In this document: piece by piece, positions 25,978 to 34,710 of the stretch
Numbering within the stretch: position 1 is the first letter of the stretch
How the letters are laid out: each line of letters opens with the position of its first letter
Assembly (NCBI GenBank): GCA_020793565.1
Contig: DQIP01000228.1
Span: 1-46,554 of the forward strand
Direction: 5' to 3'
Length of the DNA stretch: 46,554 nt
Source of the DNA: Candidatus Methanovorans sp.
Lineage (GTDB): Archaea; Halobacteriota; Methanosarcinia; Methanosarcinales; Methanosarcinaceae
Translations under genes and position numbers: made by a program
Notes under the pieces: model-generated
Seen by the model: the letters and a program-made list of their open reading frames with translations, nothing else
Told to the model about the DNA's origin: nothing
The model's database searches: none

Positions 25978-26658
25978 ATGAAGTTCAAAGCCATTGTTCT
26001 GGACATAGACGGTACGATCACATATGAGAACCGACGCTTGAACCTTCGGGTAGCAGAGCTGCTTCATACCCTTGATATTCCTGTTGTACTGGCAACCGGC
26101 AACATATCGTGTTATGCCCAGGCTGCTGCAAAATTGATCGGTCTTGGAGGTTATGTAATATCTGAGAACGGTGGAATTATTCTGACAGGATATGATGCAG
26201 AACCCATTGTCACCGATGATATTGGGGAATGTGAAAAAGCGTTCATGTTCCTGTCAAAACATTATGACCTGACAAAACTTGATCCTGAATTTCGCAAAAC
26301 AGAGATTGCTCTTGGAAGGGATTTTGATATGGATGAAGCCAGAGCTTTGCTCAAGGAACGGAATTTTGAAGTGGAGATCATCGATACAAAGTATGCGATC
26401 CACATTAAAAGCAACAAGGTCAACAAGAGTACAGGACTAAAGATCATTTCAAAATTGATGGGCTTGATCCCTGCTGACTTTGTTGCGATCGGGGATTCTG
26501 TAAATGATGCTGAAATGATCAGGTCTGCGGGTCTTGGGATTACCGTTGCGAACGGGGATGCTGAAGCTAAAAAGGCTGCAGATCATGTGACAAAAGCATC
26601 CTTTGGCGATGGCACAGTGGAGGCTATTGAATATTTGAGGTCAAAGAGTTATATTTAG
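25978..26658 (+). CDS. Phosphoglycolate phosphatase (HAD superfamily)
   Basis: A 226-residue HAD hydrolase of the archaeal phosphoglycolate phosphatase group. Motif I is VLDIDGTIT (residues 7-15), motif II is ATGN, and motif IV is AIGDSVNDAEM. A Cof-type cap lies between. It dephosphorylates 2-phosphoglycolate, which can arise from oxidative DNA damage repair; this fits its place 54 bp after radA, though co-transcription is not certain. It ends in TAG. Sucrose-phosphatase-like members share the fold, so the substrate is an inference from family. Confidence 0.88.
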   Translation: MKFKAIVLDIDGTITYENRRLNLRVAELLHTLDIPVVLATGNISCYAQAAAKLIGLGGYVISENGGIILTGYDAEPIVTDDIGECEKAFMFLSKHYDLTKLDPEFRKTEIALGRDFDMDEARALLKERNFEVEIIDTKYAIHIKSNKVNKSTGLKIISKLMGLIPADFVAIGDSVNDAEMIRSAGLGITVANGDAEAKKAADHVTKASFGDGTVEAIEYLRSKSYI

Positions 26659-26689
26659 TTACATCCCTTTAACATATTCAATTGTCCAG

Positions 26690-26711
26690 TTAAGCTTGAA
26701 CTTAAGCTTAA
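26690..26711. terminator. Hairpin between convergent genes
   Basis: TTAAGCTT and AAGCTTAA form a perfect 8-bp stem around the loop GAACTT. It lies between the stops of the phosphatase and PRC-barrel genes, where it could end transcription from both sides. No U tract follows, so this is tentative. Confidence 0.35.
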
Positions 26712-26731
26712 ACACAACATTATGCAGTTGT

Positions 26732-27001
26732 TTATATAACTTCTGCAGGTAGTCCTTTTGCAAGCGTTTTGTCCACGACAATATAATCCTTGATCGCACG
26801 CACGGCTTCAAATGGCAGGATTATGTATTGTTCATCAGTGTGATACTTTGATGTATCGAGTGCCAGGTCTGGTTTTACAAGTAAATTAACCAGATCACCA
26901 GTTTTTATATCCATCACCATATTAAACAATATACCCAATTCAGTCCCATCCGTAGCCATAACCTGCTTGCTTGACAGGTTTTTTGCAAACACTTTTGACA
27001 T
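26732..27001 (-). CDS. PRC-barrel domain protein
   Basis: An 89-residue protein covering one PRC-barrel. FAKNLSSKQVMATDGTELG is the typical start, followed by NMVMDIKTGDLVNLLV and YIILPFEAVRAIKDYIVVD. Such small proteins are common in methanogens and are thought to be adaptors, often linked to RNA metabolism or cell division; no specific partner is known. It lies 38 bp downstream of the CDC48 stop on the same strand and could be in its transcript. Confidence 0.88.
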   Translation of the reverse strand: MSKVFAKNLSSKQVMATDGTELGILFNMVMDIKTGDLVNLLVKPDLALDTSKYHTDEQYIILPFEAVRAIKDYIVVDKTLAKGLPAEVI

Positions 27002-27039
27002 ATTTATTACTCCATAAATTATAATTATTAGTCGTATCT

Positions 27040-29265
27040 TTACCTGTATCCTATATAAGAACTTGGTTCTGTACCCTGCACACCGCCTTTGAACAGGTCT
27101 TGCATCTTCTCGTAATACTCAACCATATTTTCCGATATCGTTGGTCTCACTTTTTTGAGTGCATCCTCAAAATATGCCATAGTGACAGTATTGGTTTCAA
27201 AGTCGCTTCGAAGCGCAAGCATAACTGCTTCCCGGCACACGGATTCAATATCAGCACCAACATACCTTTCAGTCATATCTGCAAGAACTTCAATATTGAC
27301 ATCATTCGCAAGCGGAATATCCTTTGTATGTATCTTGAATATCTTGATCCTTCCCTTATGTGTAGGTGGACCCACAAGCACCAACCGGTCGAAACGCCCT
27401 GAACGCAAAAGTGCAGGGTCAATGATATCCGGCCGGTTGGTTGCAGCGATCACAACGATATCTTTTAGTGTTTCAAGCCCGTCAAGTTCAGTCAATAGTT
27501 GGTTTACAACCCTCTCTGACACTTTTCCATCCCCTGATGTTCCGCTGCGCATCGGTGCTATTGAATCGATCTCATCAAAGAATATAATACATGGAGATAC
27601 CTGTTTGGCTTTCTTGAACGTTTCACGAACCGCTTTTTCCGATTCTCCCACCCATTTAGACAACATCTGGGGGCCTTTTATGCTAATGAAATTTGCACCA
27701 GATTCGTTTGCAACAGCCTGTGCGACAAGTGTTTTTCCGGTACCTGGTGGGCCGAATAGCAGTATACCTTTTGGAGGTTTGATTCCCATTTCTACAAACT
27801 TTTCCGGATTTTTGATAGGCCATTCAACAGCCTCAATAATCTCCTGTTTAACTTCATCAAGCCCGCCAACATCAATCCAGTTGACAGATGGTATCTCAAC
27901 CAGCACTTCCCGCATAGCAGACGGTTCTATCTCCCGCAGCGCACCCTCAAAATCCACCGCAGATATGATGATCTGCTCAAGTTTATCCTGTGGGATCTCT
28001 TCATCCAGATTGAAATCCGGAAGGAATCTTTGTAGGGAGCGCATGGCTGCCTCCTGTACCAGTGACAGCAGGTCTGCGCCTACAAAGCCCTGTGTGTGGT
28101 TTGAGAGATGTTCAAGGCTAACTTCTTCTCCAAGAGGCATTCCTAAGGTGTGGATCTGCAATATCTCATTACGGTCATTGTTATCCGGAACCCCGATCTC
28201 GATCTCCCGATCAAACCTGCCGGGTCTGCGAAGTGCAGGATCGATAGCATCAATACGATTGGTTGCACCGATCACAACGACCTGCCCGCGCTCTACCAGC
28301 CCGTCAAGCATGGTTAAAAGTTGGGCAACAACCCTGCGTTCCACTTCACCTGTGACATTTTCTCGTTTTGGTGCTATTGAATCGATCTCATCTATGAAAA
28401 TAATAGAAGGTGCGTCCTCTGCGGCTTCTTCAAACAGATTACGGATACGCTCTTCGCTCTCACCGTAATATTTTCCCATGATCTCGGGTCCTGCGATGTA
28501 AAGGAAATTCGCACCCGATTCATTTGCAACAGCCTTTGCAATCAGTGTTTTTCCCGTACCTGGGGGGCCATATAGGATAATCCCTTTTGGAGGTTCTATG
28601 TTCAGGCGCTGGAATATCTCGGGATGTTTTAGCGGCAGTTCGATCATCTCGCGAACGCGCTCGATCTCATCCCCGAGCCCGCCTATATCCTCATAAGTAA
28701 TCCCTCTTGCAGCAGTTTCGTATCCTGTGACAGGCTTTTGGCGGAGTTCGATCTGTGTCATCTCATTTATGATCAGCACTCCTTCATCAGGTTCGGTCTC
28801 TATCGCAATTAATGGGATTGCCTGCCCATTTGCCATAGGGCCCACAATTGATTGGGTCATTGAACTTATTATTGGGATCTCATCACCATTGGTAACCGGG
28901 CGTTTGAGAATGTTGTGTTTTATTATCTCACCTGAATTCTCATTGAACTCAATTGGCACGTCTTCCGGTGGAGCCAGCAATATTCGCTTTGCAGGAATAA
29001 CCTCTGTTTTTTTGATCGTGATTCGATCACCGATACCGACCCCTGCATTTCGTCTTGTAGAACTATCGATTCGGACAAAACCTTGCCCCCAGTCCTGGCG
29101 ATCTGCTCTCCAGACTTTTGCAGCCGTTCGTCTCTTGCCAGTAATCTCTACAATATCACCCGGTGAAGTTTGGGTACTTAAAAGCGTATTTGGGTCAAGG
29201 CGAATTATACCACGTGCTAAGTCGCCCGGGTGTGCTTTTTCAACTTTTATTTGTATTTCATTCAT
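27040..29265 (-). CDS. CDC48/VAT family AAA ATPase
   Basis: A 741-residue unfoldase with the full archaeal VAT layout. An N-terminal double-psi-barrel domain (about residues 1-180) precedes two AAA modules. Walker A GPPGTGKT occurs near residues 230 and 505, each followed by a Walker B ([13 protein letters not shown] and [13 protein letters not shown]) and an arginine-finger motif ([12 protein letters not shown] and [12 protein letters not shown]). It extracts and unfolds proteins, in archaea often feeding the proteasome. The start ATG at 29265 is chosen because GGGATGA sits five bases upstream; other ATGs lie at 29274 and 29286. It diverges from larC across a short TAATTA-rich tract. Confidence 0.95.
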   Translation of the reverse strand: MNEIQIKVEKAHPGDLARGIIRLDPNTLLSTQTSPGDIVEITGKRRTAAKVWRADRQDWGQGFVRIDSSTRRNAGVGIGDRITIKKTEVIPAKRILLAPPEDVPIEFNENSGEIIKHNILKRPVTNGDEIPIISSMTQSIVGPMANGQAIPLIAIETEPDEGVLIINEMTQIELRQKPVTGYETAARGITYEDIGGLGDEIERVREMIELPLKHPEIFQRLNIEPPKGIILYGPPGTGKTLIAKAVANESGANFLYIAGPEIMGKYYGESEERIRNLFEEAAEDAPSIIFIDEIDSIAPKRENVTGEVERRVVAQLLTMLDGLVERGQVVVIGATNRIDAIDPALRRPGRFDREIEIGVPDNNDRNEILQIHTLGMPLGEEVSLEHLSNHTQGFVGADLLSLVQEAAMRSLQRFLPDFNLDEEIPQDKLEQIIISAVDFEGALREIEPSAMREVLVEIPSVNWIDVGGLDEVKQEIIEAVEWPIKNPEKFVEMGIKPPKGILLFGPPGTGKTLVAQAVANESGANFISIKGPQMLSKWVGESEKAVRETFKKAKQVSPCIIFFDEIDSIAPMRSGTSGDGKVSERVVNQLLTELDGLETLKDIVVIAATNRPDIIDPALLRSGRFDRLVLVGPPTHKGRIKIFKIHTKDIPLANDVNIEVLADMTERYVGADIESVCREAVMLALRSDFETNTVTMAYFEDALKKVRPTISENMVEYYEKMQDLFKGGVQGTEPSSYIGYR

Positions 29266-29400
29266 TGAGTTCATCCCGAAAAACAATATGGTTTGTAGTT
29301 TTTTTAATTATAATTATAATTATAATTATCTGATGCTTATATTCAGTCCAATACATAAAAACTATATGGTTTCAAATTTATTGGTTGATAGTGATTTTTG

Positions 29401-30594
29401 ATGCAGGCGTTGGTTTTTGACCCATTTTCCGGTGCTTCGGGAGATATGATCATTGCAAGTTTGATCGATCTTGGTGTAGATGCATCTGTAGTATGTGAAG
29501 CAATGGAATGTGCAGCTGATGTTTCAGTCTCCGTAAATCGTGTGACAAAGCGAGGTATTGCTGCTGCTAAGGTTGAAGTTAAGGTCAAGACTGAAAATGA
29601 ATATTCCCGTGGGTATCCTGAACTGTTGGATAAGATAAGATCAGCGTCCCTGCCCGGAAGGGTGGAAAAGGATGTACTTGCGGTTTTTTCCCTGCTGGCA
29701 GACGCGGAATCAAAGGTTCACGGGCAGACCCTTGAGAATATCCATTTCCACGAGGTCGGACAGAATGATGCGATCGCTGATGTTGTTGGTGCGTGTACCG
29801 CGGTTCACGAACTGGAGTGGGAAATGATATACTGCACACCAATCACAACAGGCAGCGGCTTTGTAGGATCAGCACACGGCACATTACCGGTTCCTGCACC
29901 TGCAACACTTGAGATACTGCGCGCCGGCAGGATGCTGTTCAAAGGCGGCACAGTACGGCGTGAATTGCTGACCCCCACAGGTGCGGCGTTGCTGTCATAT
30001 TTTTCAACTATTGTTGATTCATTCCCCCAGTCCACCCCGATCCGTGTAGGATATGGTGCAGGAGATGCGGACACTTCGCATCCGAATGTGTTGCGCACGG
30101 TTCTGGCTGGTGTGGATGATGCACTGATACAGGATCATATCGAGGTGCTTGAGACCAATGTGGATGATGTTACCGGTGAAGTTCTTGGAAACCTGATCGA
30201 GCAGCTCCTTGAAATGGGCGCGCGGGATGTTACGATAACCCCCGCAACCATGAAAAAAGGCAGGGCAGGTCATATTATCCATGTCATTGCAAAATCACAT
30301 GATACTTCAAAACTCGCGCGCAAGATTATCACTGAGACCGGCTCGCTGGGGGTTCGCGTAATTCCTACGCGCCACCGCTTGATAGCAGACCGGCGCATGG
30401 ACAGCGTCAGGATAACGATCGGGGAACATGAGTTTGGGATCGCGGTCAAGATCGCGCAGGATACACACGGCGCGCTGCTCAATATCTCGGCTGAGTTCGA
30501 GGATTGTAAAAGGGTAGCGAATATGTGCGGGGTGCCACTCAAGGATGTTATAAGGAGGGCTGAGGGAGTTGCATGGGAGCAATTTGGAGTTTAG
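29401..30594 (+). CDS. larC: LarC-type nickel insertion protein (DUF111)
   Basis: A 397-residue protein of the LarC/DUF111 family. FDPFSGASGDMI at the N-terminus and IHFHEVGQNDAIADVVG (near residue 115) are family signatures. The C-terminal part contains ETNVDDVTGEVLG and PTRHRLIADRRMD. LarC inserts nickel into pyridinium-3,5-bisthiocarboxylic acid mononucleotide, the cofactor of lactate racemase. In bacteria the gene is often split by a programmed frameshift; here it is one frame. No larA, larB or larE is present in the window, so its client is unclear. It ends in TAG. Confidence 0.9.
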   Translation: MQALVFDPFSGASGDMIIASLIDLGVDASVVCEAMECAADVSVSVNRVTKRGIAAAKVEVKVKTENEYSRGYPELLDKIRSASLPGRVEKDVLAVFSLLADAESKVHGQTLENIHFHEVGQNDAIADVVGACTAVHELEWEMIYCTPITTGSGFVGSAHGTLPVPAPATLEILRAGRMLFKGGTVRRELLTPTGAALLSYFSTIVDSFPQSTPIRVGYGAGDADTSHPNVLRTVLAGVDDALIQDHIEVLETNVDDVTGEVLGNLIEQLLEMGARDVTITPATMKKGRAGHIIHVIAKSHDTSKLARKIITETGSLGVRVIPTRHRLIADRRMDSVRITIGEHEFGIAVKIAQDTHGALLNISAEFEDCKRVANMCGVPLKDVIRRAEGVAWEQFGV

Positions 30595-31010
30595 TAGCCA
30601 GACTTAACTGGGGATATTAACATAAATAATACCTGCCATATTTTATTTTTGTGTTTATTTTTGTGTTTATTTAGATGGTTTTGATAAATGTCGATGCATA
30701 GTCCATATATCCAGACCCCGTGGAGCAATCCAGTTGCAGGTGGCGCATTTCGAACATCACAATAAATATACCCCTGTCGAATGAACCTTTACATTTTCAA
30801 TAATATTGGTGTGTAATAACGCTATGCTGCACTGTAAGAAAAGTATTTATGAAGTTGGGGGCATATACATAGACTTTTCCTACAGTCTCATTGTATGTAA
30901 AAATGCCGCGAAAAAGTCCATATCGTTCGCGCAAGTTATTTGGAAATATACCGCCTGGGGCGTATTATCTCGGTGTCAAAGATCGCTAAACAAATATAAT
31001 CAAATATAAA
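30595..31010. other. Intergenic region holding a composite repeat element
   Basis: No gene is supported. The element at 30664-31000 fills most of it. TTTTTGTGTTTATTTTTGTG at about 30644-30663 is a short duplicated tract at its left edge. Confidence 0.55.
30664..31000. mobile_element. GTATTTGTTTAG-ended composite element, copy 2
   Basis: The left part (GTTTATTTAGATGG, TGATAAATGTCGATGCATAG, GCAGGTGGCGCATTTC) matches 3741-3840 and 42431-42530. The right part at 30922-31000 matches 1644-1719 and ends in CTAAACAAATAT. The copy is about 337 bp, has inverted ends, no transposase, and no 62-bp unit inside. A non-autonomous element is inferred. Confidence 0.55.
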
Positions 31011-31045
31011 AAATGAAAAAAAAGTAATGCAAAATGCATTACTTT
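31011..31045 (-). terminator. Hairpin and U-tract terminator of thiC
   Basis: AAAGTAATGCA (31021-31031) and TGCATTACTTT (31035-31045) form a perfect 11-bp stem with loop AAA. Read in the thiC direction the stem overlaps the stop codon and runs into T-rich sequence (TTTTTTTTCATTTTTT). This is a bacterial-style intrinsic terminator layout, unusual but effective in archaea because of the U tract. Confidence 0.65.
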
Positions 31046-32319
31046 GCAAGGTTATAATTCTTGTTCACTATTTTAAGAGCGCAGAAATCACCGCACATTG
31101 TGCATGCATCATCGTCTTCAGGTGCACGGCTGTTCCTGATCTCTTTTGCATGTTCCGGGTCAATTGCAATATCATACATTGCATTCCAGTCAAGTTTTGA
31201 TCGTGCACGTGCCATTGCAAGGTCCTGGTCGCGCTTTCCGAGTTTGATCATATCTCCGATATGTGCCGCGATCCTTGAGCACATGACACCGGTTCTCACA
31301 TCTTCTATATTTGGAAGCGCAAGATGCTCGGCAGGTGTTACATAACACAGGAAGTCTGCTCCTGCTGCGCTTGACATTGATGCCCCGATAGCTGTAACTA
31401 TATGGTCGTAACCTGGTGCAATATCTGTGACCAGTGGTCCAAGCATGTAGAACGGCTTATCTTCACTCATACTCTTCATGAGTTTTACGTTTGTCTCGAT
31501 CTCATCAATAGGTACGTGCCCGGGACCTTCTACTATGACCTGTACGCCCTCTTTGTGTGCCTTATCTGCAAGTTCGGCATTCATGATAAGTTCCTGGATC
31601 TGTGCACGGTCTGTTGCATCGTGGACTGCGCCTGCGCGCATCCCGTTACCCGTGGAAAGTGTAACCTCGTGCTCTTTCATGATCTCAAGCAGGTAATCGA
31701 ATTCACTGTACAATGGGTTTTCCTTCTCGTTATGGAGCATCCATGAGGTCATAAACGCGCCGCCTCTTGAACACAATCCGCCATATCGACCCTGTATTTT
31801 AAGCCTCTCCACAGTTATCCGGTTGATACCTGTGTGAATTGCCATGAAATTTGTTCCCAGTTTTGCCTGGTCTTCTGTGGCTTTGAAAAGTTCATCCTCT
31901 TTCATATCCACAATTGAACCGTATTTCCTTGCCGCTTCAATGAATGCCTGGTATAGTGGAACACACCCAACGGACAGTGAAACTGCATCGTTGACCTTTT
32001 TCCTGATGTCAAGGAAATCCCCGCCGGTTGAGAGTTCCATCAATGTGTCCGCGCCTGCTTCTTCTGCAACTATTGCCTTTTTGATCTCCATATCCACATC
32101 AGAAATATCGGATGATGTACCAATGGATGCATTGACCTTTGTGGTGAGTCCTTTTCCAATACCGCAGTGTTTTACATCCCTGTAAGGAGTGAGCGGGATG
32201 ACGATCCTGCCTGCTGCAATTCCTCTTCTGATGAATTCAGGTTCAAGTCCTTCTATAGTAGCTACGGTTTTCATTTCTTCTGTGATCTTGCCATTCTGTG
32301 CGTCGGTTACTATACTCAT
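31039..32319 (-). CDS. thiC: Phosphomethylpyrimidine synthase ThiC
   Basis: A 426-residue radical SAM enzyme that converts aminoimidazole ribotide to hydroxymethylpyrimidine phosphate in thiamine synthesis. Family segments include NASIGTSSDISD, EEAGADTLMELSTGG, SRGGAFMTSWMLH, STGNGMRAGAVHDATDRAQ and EGPGHVPIDEIETN. The cluster motif near the C-terminus is CTMCGDFC, with three residues between the second and third Cys, one fewer than in the long bacterial ThiC. This is the short form lacking the bacterial N-terminal extension. The ATG at 32319 has GAGGT seven bases upstream. No TPP riboswitch was recognised in its leader. Confidence 0.95.
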   Translation of the reverse strand: MSIVTDAQNGKITEEMKTVATIEGLEPEFIRRGIAAGRIVIPLTPYRDVKHCGIGKGLTTKVNASIGTSSDISDVDMEIKKAIVAEEAGADTLMELSTGGDFLDIRKKVNDAVSLSVGCVPLYQAFIEAARKYGSIVDMKEDELFKATEDQAKLGTNFMAIHTGINRITVERLKIQGRYGGLCSRGGAFMTSWMLHNEKENPLYSEFDYLLEIMKEHEVTLSTGNGMRAGAVHDATDRAQIQELIMNAELADKAHKEGVQVIVEGPGHVPIDEIETNVKLMKSMSEDKPFYMLGPLVTDIAPGYDHIVTAIGASMSSAAGADFLCYVTPAEHLALPNIEDVRTGVMCSRIAAHIGDMIKLGKRDQDLAMARARSKLDWNAMYDIAIDPEHAKEIRNSRAPEDDDACTMCGDFCALKIVNKNYNLAK

Positions 32320-32349
32320 ATTTATACCTCTATTATTATCGATTAGCAA

Positions 32350-33006
32350 AAGGTGGGATTTTATATAACATTTCTTAAAAAGACAATTTGTGTTTAAATC
32401 AAGTAAACTTGATTTTAATTAATGTGCCCCGCAGTTCTAATGCGTTGGGTATGCTGCCATAACGTTTGACACATAAGGCGCATTTGTCTGAATATATATA
32501 GGGGATCAGCAACTGTTTAGACATCTTACAAGCCATTCACTCTCAAAAAAGTATAAAAATGTGAACGCAACATACAATGTTTTTTCTCCTGAATTAACAT
32601 CTAACACGATCAGTTTTGTTCATAGTATAGGGGCTGTCCTGCGATTCAAAAATTCAGGGAAAAGAAGGTGAAATATAGGTCTAAATACAAAAATCTTCAT
32701 AAATTGTAAGAATATCTTCACGTTCCATGTCAATCCCCTCAGATTAATGGATATATTTGGTTGTTTCGAATTATTAATTTACGATGAGGTCATTGTATAT
32801 TGAATTTTCGGTTTTGGTGTTTTTTGAAGAATAAACGGTTTATAGGGTGGCTGAATAGTTACCAAAATTGTAATATATCCCTATTTATACACAAAGCCGA
32901 TTAAATCCTAACCCAAAAAAACGAAAGAGGGATTGCGTATTCAAATATTAACGCCGTTCCCATTATATATTTTCAAATGGTGCAAAACTTAAAATTAAAC
33001 TCACAA
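32350..33006. other. Intergenic region with an IS66-like transposon stub
   Basis: No complete gene is seen. About 32680-32862 resembles the first part of an IS66-family element (see that entry). The remaining sequence is AT-rich and must include the thiC promoter near 32350-32420. Confidence 0.5.
32681..32862 (-). mobile_element. Left-end stub of an IS66-like insertion sequence
   Basis: On the minus strand the segment starts with GTAACTATTCAGCCACCC. IS66-family ends typically begin GTAA. About 130 bp further in, GAGGGG precedes an ATG at 32728 encoding MEREDILTIYEDFCI and then TAG. From memory, IS66 transposases often begin with a similar MxREEILxIYE string. The rest of the transposase is missing. 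The 15-base end GTAACTATTCAGCCA recurs exactly at 20656-20670 in opposite orientation. Confidence 0.4.
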
Positions 33007-34020
33007 TCACAGGATTATCTCAATATCGAGTTCCTCTGCCAGTTCTTTGTACCTGTTCCGGATAGTAACCTCTGTAACCCCTGCAACATCTGCAACTTCG
33101 CGCTGTGTCCTGCGCTCTCCGCAAAGGATAGATGCGATATATATTGCAGCAGCCGCAACGCCAGTCGGTCCGCGCCCGCTTGTCAGTTCCTTCTCAGAAG
33201 CCTGTCGAAGTATATCGACACTCTTTGATTGTACTTCACCTTTCAATTTCAATCCTGAACAGAACCTTGGCACATAATCGATCGGGGATGTAGGCATGAG
33301 TTTCAGGGACAATTCCCTTGAAATAAAGCGGTATGTCCTGCCAATCTCTTTCCTGCTAACCCTTGATACCTCTCCGATCTCATCAAGTGTTCTTGGAACA
33401 CTGCACTGGCGGCATGCTGCATACAATGCTGCGGCAGCAACTCCTTCAATGCTTCGCCCGCGAATAAGGTTCTTGTCAACGGCTTTTCGGTATACGACCG
33501 CTGCGGTCTCACGCACAGTTCTTGGAAGACCAAGAGCGGATGCCATACGGTCGAGTTCTGAAAGTGCAAAAGCAAGGTTTCGTTCTGTCGCATTGCTTAC
33601 TCGTATCCTGCGCTGCCATTTTCTCAGGCGATATAATTGGGCACGGTTCTTTGATGATATTGACTTTCCGTATGAATCTCGGTTGCGCCAGTCTATCATA
33701 GTAGAAAGACCTTTATCGTGGATCGTATATGTCATCGGTGCGCCCACACGGGAACGCTTCATACGCTGGTCATGGTCAAATGCACGCCACTCCGGCCCCT
33801 GGTCAACAAACTCCGCATCCACAACAAGACCACAATCCGCACACACAAGTTCAGCGCGTTCGTAGTCATGTTCAAGATTACGGCCTCCGCATTCAGGACA
33901 TTCTACCTTTGTTTTTACAATCTCCGGAGTTTTATCCTGTTCTTTACGTGCCTTGATCATTGCACGTATTTTTTCTCGTTCAGAGGTTTCTGAATATCGT
34001 ACTCTCTCAACTTCAACCAT
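33007..34020 (-). CDS. tfb: Transcription initiation factor IIB (TFB)
   Basis: A 337-residue TFB with an N-terminal zinc ribbon (CPECGGRNL and CADCGLV, about residues 40-65). A B-reader/linker region ([19 protein letters not shown]) and two cyclin-like repeats follow. The second repeat contains the recognition helix pattern [22 protein letters not shown] that contacts the BRE. It bridges TBP and RNA polymerase at promoters. The ATG at 34020 has GGTGAT seven bases upstream. The first 35 residues form a charged extension rich in Arg, Lys and Glu. It lies 114 bp beyond gar1 on the same strand. Confidence 0.96.
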   Translation of the reverse strand: MVEVERVRYSETSEREKIRAMIKARKEQDKTPEIVKTKVECPECGGRNLEHDYERAELVCADCGLVVDAEFVDQGPEWRAFDHDQRMKRSRVGAPMTYTIHDKGLSTMIDWRNRDSYGKSISSKNRAQLYRLRKWQRRIRVSNATERNLAFALSELDRMASALGLPRTVRETAAVVYRKAVDKNLIRGRSIEGVAAAALYAACRQCSVPRTLDEIGEVSRVSRKEIGRTYRFISRELSLKLMPTSPIDYVPRFCSGLKLKGEVQSKSVDILRQASEKELTSGRGPTGVAAAAIYIASILCGERRTQREVADVAGVTEVTIRNRYKELAEELDIEIIL

Positions 34021-34134
34021 TTTTATATCACCTTGAATTTATAAAAATAATAACAATAATATTTTAAATTGTATCTCTAATTTGAGATTTAGGCATAAAG
34101 ACCATAAGCAGGTTTACCTGTTCATTGATTTGTA

Positions 34135-34404
34135 TTATAGGACATAAACACGCTCATTTGCATGAATGTGTTGTTCAGGATCGATATCATTTGATATTTT
34201 AACGTAAATATATGGATGTTCCACAGGTCCGATTATACCACTAATTTTCCCAATTTGCTTGACATTTTTGTTCAAAACAGCTGAATTTAGTCCTGGTACT
34301 TTTTTAGTCGATCTTTTAGATCCGGATAGATCAAGTTTATCACCACGGACGACTAAACCCAGAGGTATAGAAGATATATGTAATACAGTGCCAAGTCTTT
34401 TCAT
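34135..34404 (-). CDS. gar1: H/ACA RNP component Gar1
   Basis: An 89-residue protein with the Gar1 beta-barrel. MKRLGTVLHISSIPLGLVVR starts it, with IGKISGIIGPVEHPYIYVKI in the middle. It belongs to the archaeal H/ACA complex with Cbf5, Nop10 and L7Ae, which makes pseudouridine in rRNA. The ATG at 34404 has GAGAGGGATGA upstream. A Gar1-TFB gene pair is typical of euryarchaea, which supports the call. Confidence 0.92.
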   Translation of the reverse strand: MKRLGTVLHISSIPLGLVVRGDKLDLSGSKRSTKKVPGLNSAVLNKNVKQIGKISGIIGPVEHPYIYVKISNDIDPEQHIHANERVYVL

Positions 34405-34710
34405 TCATCCCTCTCTATTTAGCCACATATAAATCAACTTAAAAGTATATATAAATTGACTTTATCATATAAAAAGAGTTCGCAACCACTTTAACATTTC
34501 AATTTGTTTTTTTTCTGAAAAAATATTCAAAACCACCTTCATAAATATCCACGATCGAGTCTACACACACTCGATTAAAAAGTTAACATGGGGTAATCGA
34601 AACAACAGGATTAAATACGGAATGGCACTTTTTGAGACTAACAATTTATTGCCAATATATAGCTAGCGAAATTATCAATAAAATATATTACATTCCGTGG
34701 AGGAAAATTG
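34405..34710. other. Divergent promoter region of gar1 and ppdK
   Basis: No gene is seen. It holds the inverted repeat at 34554-34575 and AT-rich sequence on both sides. Confidence 0.5.
34554..34575. promoter_or_regulatory. Inverted repeat ATCGAGT-N8-ACTCGAT, candidate operator
   Basis: Perfect 7-bp arms separated by eight bases, about 135 bp upstream of the ppdK start and 150 bp from gar1. The 15-bp centre spacing suits a dimeric regulator. A hairpin in a long leader is an alternative. Confidence 0.4.

Noticed and set aside
27155-28468. Long plus-strand frame of 437 codons opposite CDC48
   Set aside because: Serine-rich antisense shadow of a well-supported gene; long antisense frames are common opposite such codon usage.
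32320-32420. TPP riboswitch in the thiC leader
   Set aside because: The leader is short and AT-rich. I do not see the conserved CTGAGA or ACCTGA elements.
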